64,000 bases of DNA from Psettodes erumei (Eukaryota; Chordata; Actinopteri; Pleuronectiformes; Psettodidae): the NCBI GenBank assembly GCA_016785225.1, contig JAFBJZ010000420.1:310001-374000 (forward strand). Reading direction: 5' to 3'. Position 1 is the first letter of the stretch. Every line of letters begins with the position of its first letter. Both the position numbers and the translations under genes were made by a program. The notes beneath the pieces were generated by a model. That model did not search any database. It was not told the origin of the DNA and saw only the letters and a program-made list of their open reading frames with translations. Positions 61,765 to 64,000 of the stretch are shown piece after piece.

Positions 61765-64000
61765 ATGGGGAGACGAGCGGCTGACCTGACGACTCCAGTT
61801 CCGGTTTTAGGTGTCCCTGCTCTGGTGGGAGTGCGTGGTTTGAAGACGACAGGAGGAGACAGAACCGGAGGAGCCCTGCTGCAGACGTGGGGGCTTCATT
61901 GCAGCGTTGGTGTTCAGACGTCCCCCGGGATAAGCAGGCCACCTACCCAGCACAGTGTACAGCTAACTGATACGTTCTCCACGCCATCAGATAGCATTAC
62001 TCAAACACCCAACAGCTATATCACCAAGGAAACGGAGTACAAGGAGATATTACCGCTAACAAAGAGTGACAAGGAGAAAAGGGCTATTTTAAAACACAAA
62101 AGTGGGGAAGCCAAGACCAAAAAGGAAGTGACTTTCAAAGCTCTTGGAGGTGAGGCCTCTGAGGATGTGGCCTGCAGTCAGAACAACAGTACTGGGACTT
62201 ATTGCTATGCCAGGGCAATCAAGACCAACCCACACTTTGCAGGGAATGTAACCAACATCAGGCCTAGACTGAAAGCTGCCACCCGCTACACCAATGGTAG
62301 CGTGGTAGATTCAGAGGCAATCGGTGGAATAAGCGTGGATAACGATGAAGCACAGCCTGGAAAGAGTGCAACCTGGTGTGGAAGAGACCAAACCGCACTG
62401 CAAGGTCAACGCGCGGAGCAATCTGGGAAAACGCTTCTGTTATCTGCTGCCCGACCTTTCTGTGTGCCACAAAAAATATGCAGCCATTGCGGTGGGAGAC
62501 AGGCTGTAGGCACGGGGGCTGCCACCTTGGGGGAGAAAAGGCCTGCTGGTGATGCTTGCCCATTAAAATCTGCCCTCACCACGCAGATGCACCATACTGA
62601 GAGAAACAGAGACCTCAGGTCAACCCAGCATCAAATCCCTGACAGCATCGCAAACAGAGACAACAGCACACACATTACAGTCACTCCACAAACATTATAC
62701 CTTAACAAAAACTAAGGTACAGAAAAACACCACACCCTGCATGCCCAGTGCACTCTCGAAGCAATCTGGTCACTTTGTCACAGGCATGTGCTGCCGGTGA
62801 TGAGACATCCAGCCAACCCACAACCATCCTCAATACTAAAACTGTCACCGTCACAAAAGCAACTATTGAAACAAGACAAGACGATGTCGGCTCAAAATCC
62901 TTTGCAAAAATACCACAGGACAGTAAGATTCCCCGACCAACGAGTCTCGCGTTGACCCCACAGATGGCCACAGCTACGAAGCCAAACAACCCACATTCAC
63001 ATACCTACTCTAAGCTCCACGAGACATCGCAACACAACTCTATACAACATAATGTGCCTCAAAATGTATGTGTATCTGTACATGCCACACCCGAAAAGAC
63101 TCTGTCGCCACCTTCTCATCCGTACACTACAGCCGCGGGTCCTGGAGTCACATCCAAACCCAACACACCCAAAACAACCCTGACTGTTAACACTGCACTC
63201 ATGTCCACAAAACATCAACCTGCTAATGTTGCTGATGCTCAACATGAAACCATGCCGCTGCACTCGGCGCACAAAGTAAACATCGCGACAAACACGGGTG
63301 ACAGCCCACAAATGACTCCGAAATGCCCCACCTTATCAAAAGCAACCAATGCGTCAGACGCTGCTGATAAAGCAGAAACAACAGCACAGCATACACAGTG
63401 GACTTCACCTGATCCAGATCAGAGACCACAAGAAAAGCTATCCTCAAAAGTTGATATTAAAGCAACTTCATTTCCCAACTTTGCTGCTCCGCCGAGCACT
63501 TTGAATCATAACAATACTTCAGGTCAAACTACACATGCCAGCACTAAACATAATGCTAAATCTGTGACAAGAGAAATTCACCCACTTCAGCCTAACTCCT
63601 CAGATTCTGCACCTACACTTCATGTATCTACAGCATCTCTAAACACAACATCAGGTGCAACTGAACCCTTACACTCAAGAGGTCGGTTGCGTTCAAGTGC
63701 AACTCCCAGTTCCACATTGATATGTAGCAGCTCTCTACACAAAAGTATCGCCCTCAGGAACTCTTCCGTAAGTCTGAAAAGTGCGCCATCTACAGCTAGC
63801 TCCTCATCATCCACATTTGCAGAAAACCAACGTCATGTCTCTGCTTCAAGTACAACTTTGCTTCAGTCAGACACAAAAAAAGAAAAACGTCAACTTATCA
63901 AAACAGCCCACAAAAACAAACCTGGTCACACACAAGCAACAGACGTGAGAACTCAACCCAATAATCAATCTGTTGTGTGTCCTGTTTTCAATCAGGATAA
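61765..64000 (+). CDS. Unidentified Ser/Thr-rich protein, large 5' coding exon (partial, one frame break)
   Basis: After acceptor TTTTTAG (exon from 61694) an in-frame TAA at 61702-61704 precedes the ATG at 61765, which has G at -3 and +4. The frame runs 316 codons: MGRRAADLTTPVPVLGVPAL, then CSVGVQTSPGISRP, a Lys-rich segment with KTKKEVTFKALGG, and ICSHCGGRQ (a lone CxxC). It stops at 62713-62715. From 62706 a second frame, one base earlier, is open for about 430 codons to the window end. It has the same Thr/Ser/Asn/His-rich composition (TKTVTVTKATIE, RLRSSATPSSTLICSSS). The two parts are most simply one exon with a base missing in the A run at 62707-62711. The sequence looks intrinsically disordered, and I do not recognise the family. 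A very long low-complexity exon of this kind is common in cytoskeletal or scaffold proteins, but that is only an analogy. Confidence 0.65.

Overview
The window looks like genomic DNA of a ray-finned (probably percomorph) fish. It has long AT-rich introns and intergenic DNA, many (CA)n tracts, typical teleost dispersed repeats, and no bacterial-style gene packing. All recognisable genes are on the + strand.

The centre of the window is the 3' part of a clustered protocadherin locus. It holds three large single-exon 'variable' units (16112-18640, 24369-26798, 38604-41152). Each encodes a signal peptide, six cadherin repeats, one membrane helix and the start of a cytoplasmic tail, and each ends in a GAG codon at a phase-0 splice donor. 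The three short exons at 43479-43537, 47161-47246 and 52582-52895 spell out the protocadherin-alpha constant region (DWRYSASLRAG, WPTVSSA, SPPVGAGVNSNSW, FIIPGSPAIISIR, and a Lys-rich C-terminus). The third variable exon resembles mammalian alpha-C2. The second has an unusual tail.

The most unusual feature is a second, complete set of three constant-type exons (19709-19770, 19854-19966, 20303-20574). It lies between the first and second variable exons and has the same splice phases as the alpha set. Its C-terminus is different: a gamma-like DYxxNVYIPG motif followed by FSTFGKKKR, as in non-clustered delta-2 protocadherins. The first variable exon can therefore end in a short local transcript or be spliced about 25 kb further to the alpha constant exons.

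Region by region: 1-16 kb has no gene. It holds a diverged repeat, a SINE head, a 590-bp solo LTR with a 5-bp target duplication beside a promoter-like CpG patch, and a 660-bp fold-back element. 16-21.5 kb is variable exon 1 plus the extra constant set. 24.4-26.8 kb is variable exon 2. 26.8-38.6 kb is intron with a teleost MITE, a strong RE1/NRSF-like site and an RFX X-box. 38.6-41.2 kb is variable exon 3, interrupted by two single-base insertions. 43.5-52.9 kb holds the alpha constant exons, with an NRF1/YY1-type patch and three RFX X-boxes in the introns. The 3' UTR may run to about 56.87 kb.

No gamma subcluster follows. Instead an unidentified Ser/Thr-rich gene starts near 60.3-61.8 kb and runs off the end, with one frame break. 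The missing gamma subcluster suggests the degenerate one of the two teleost protocadherin clusters.
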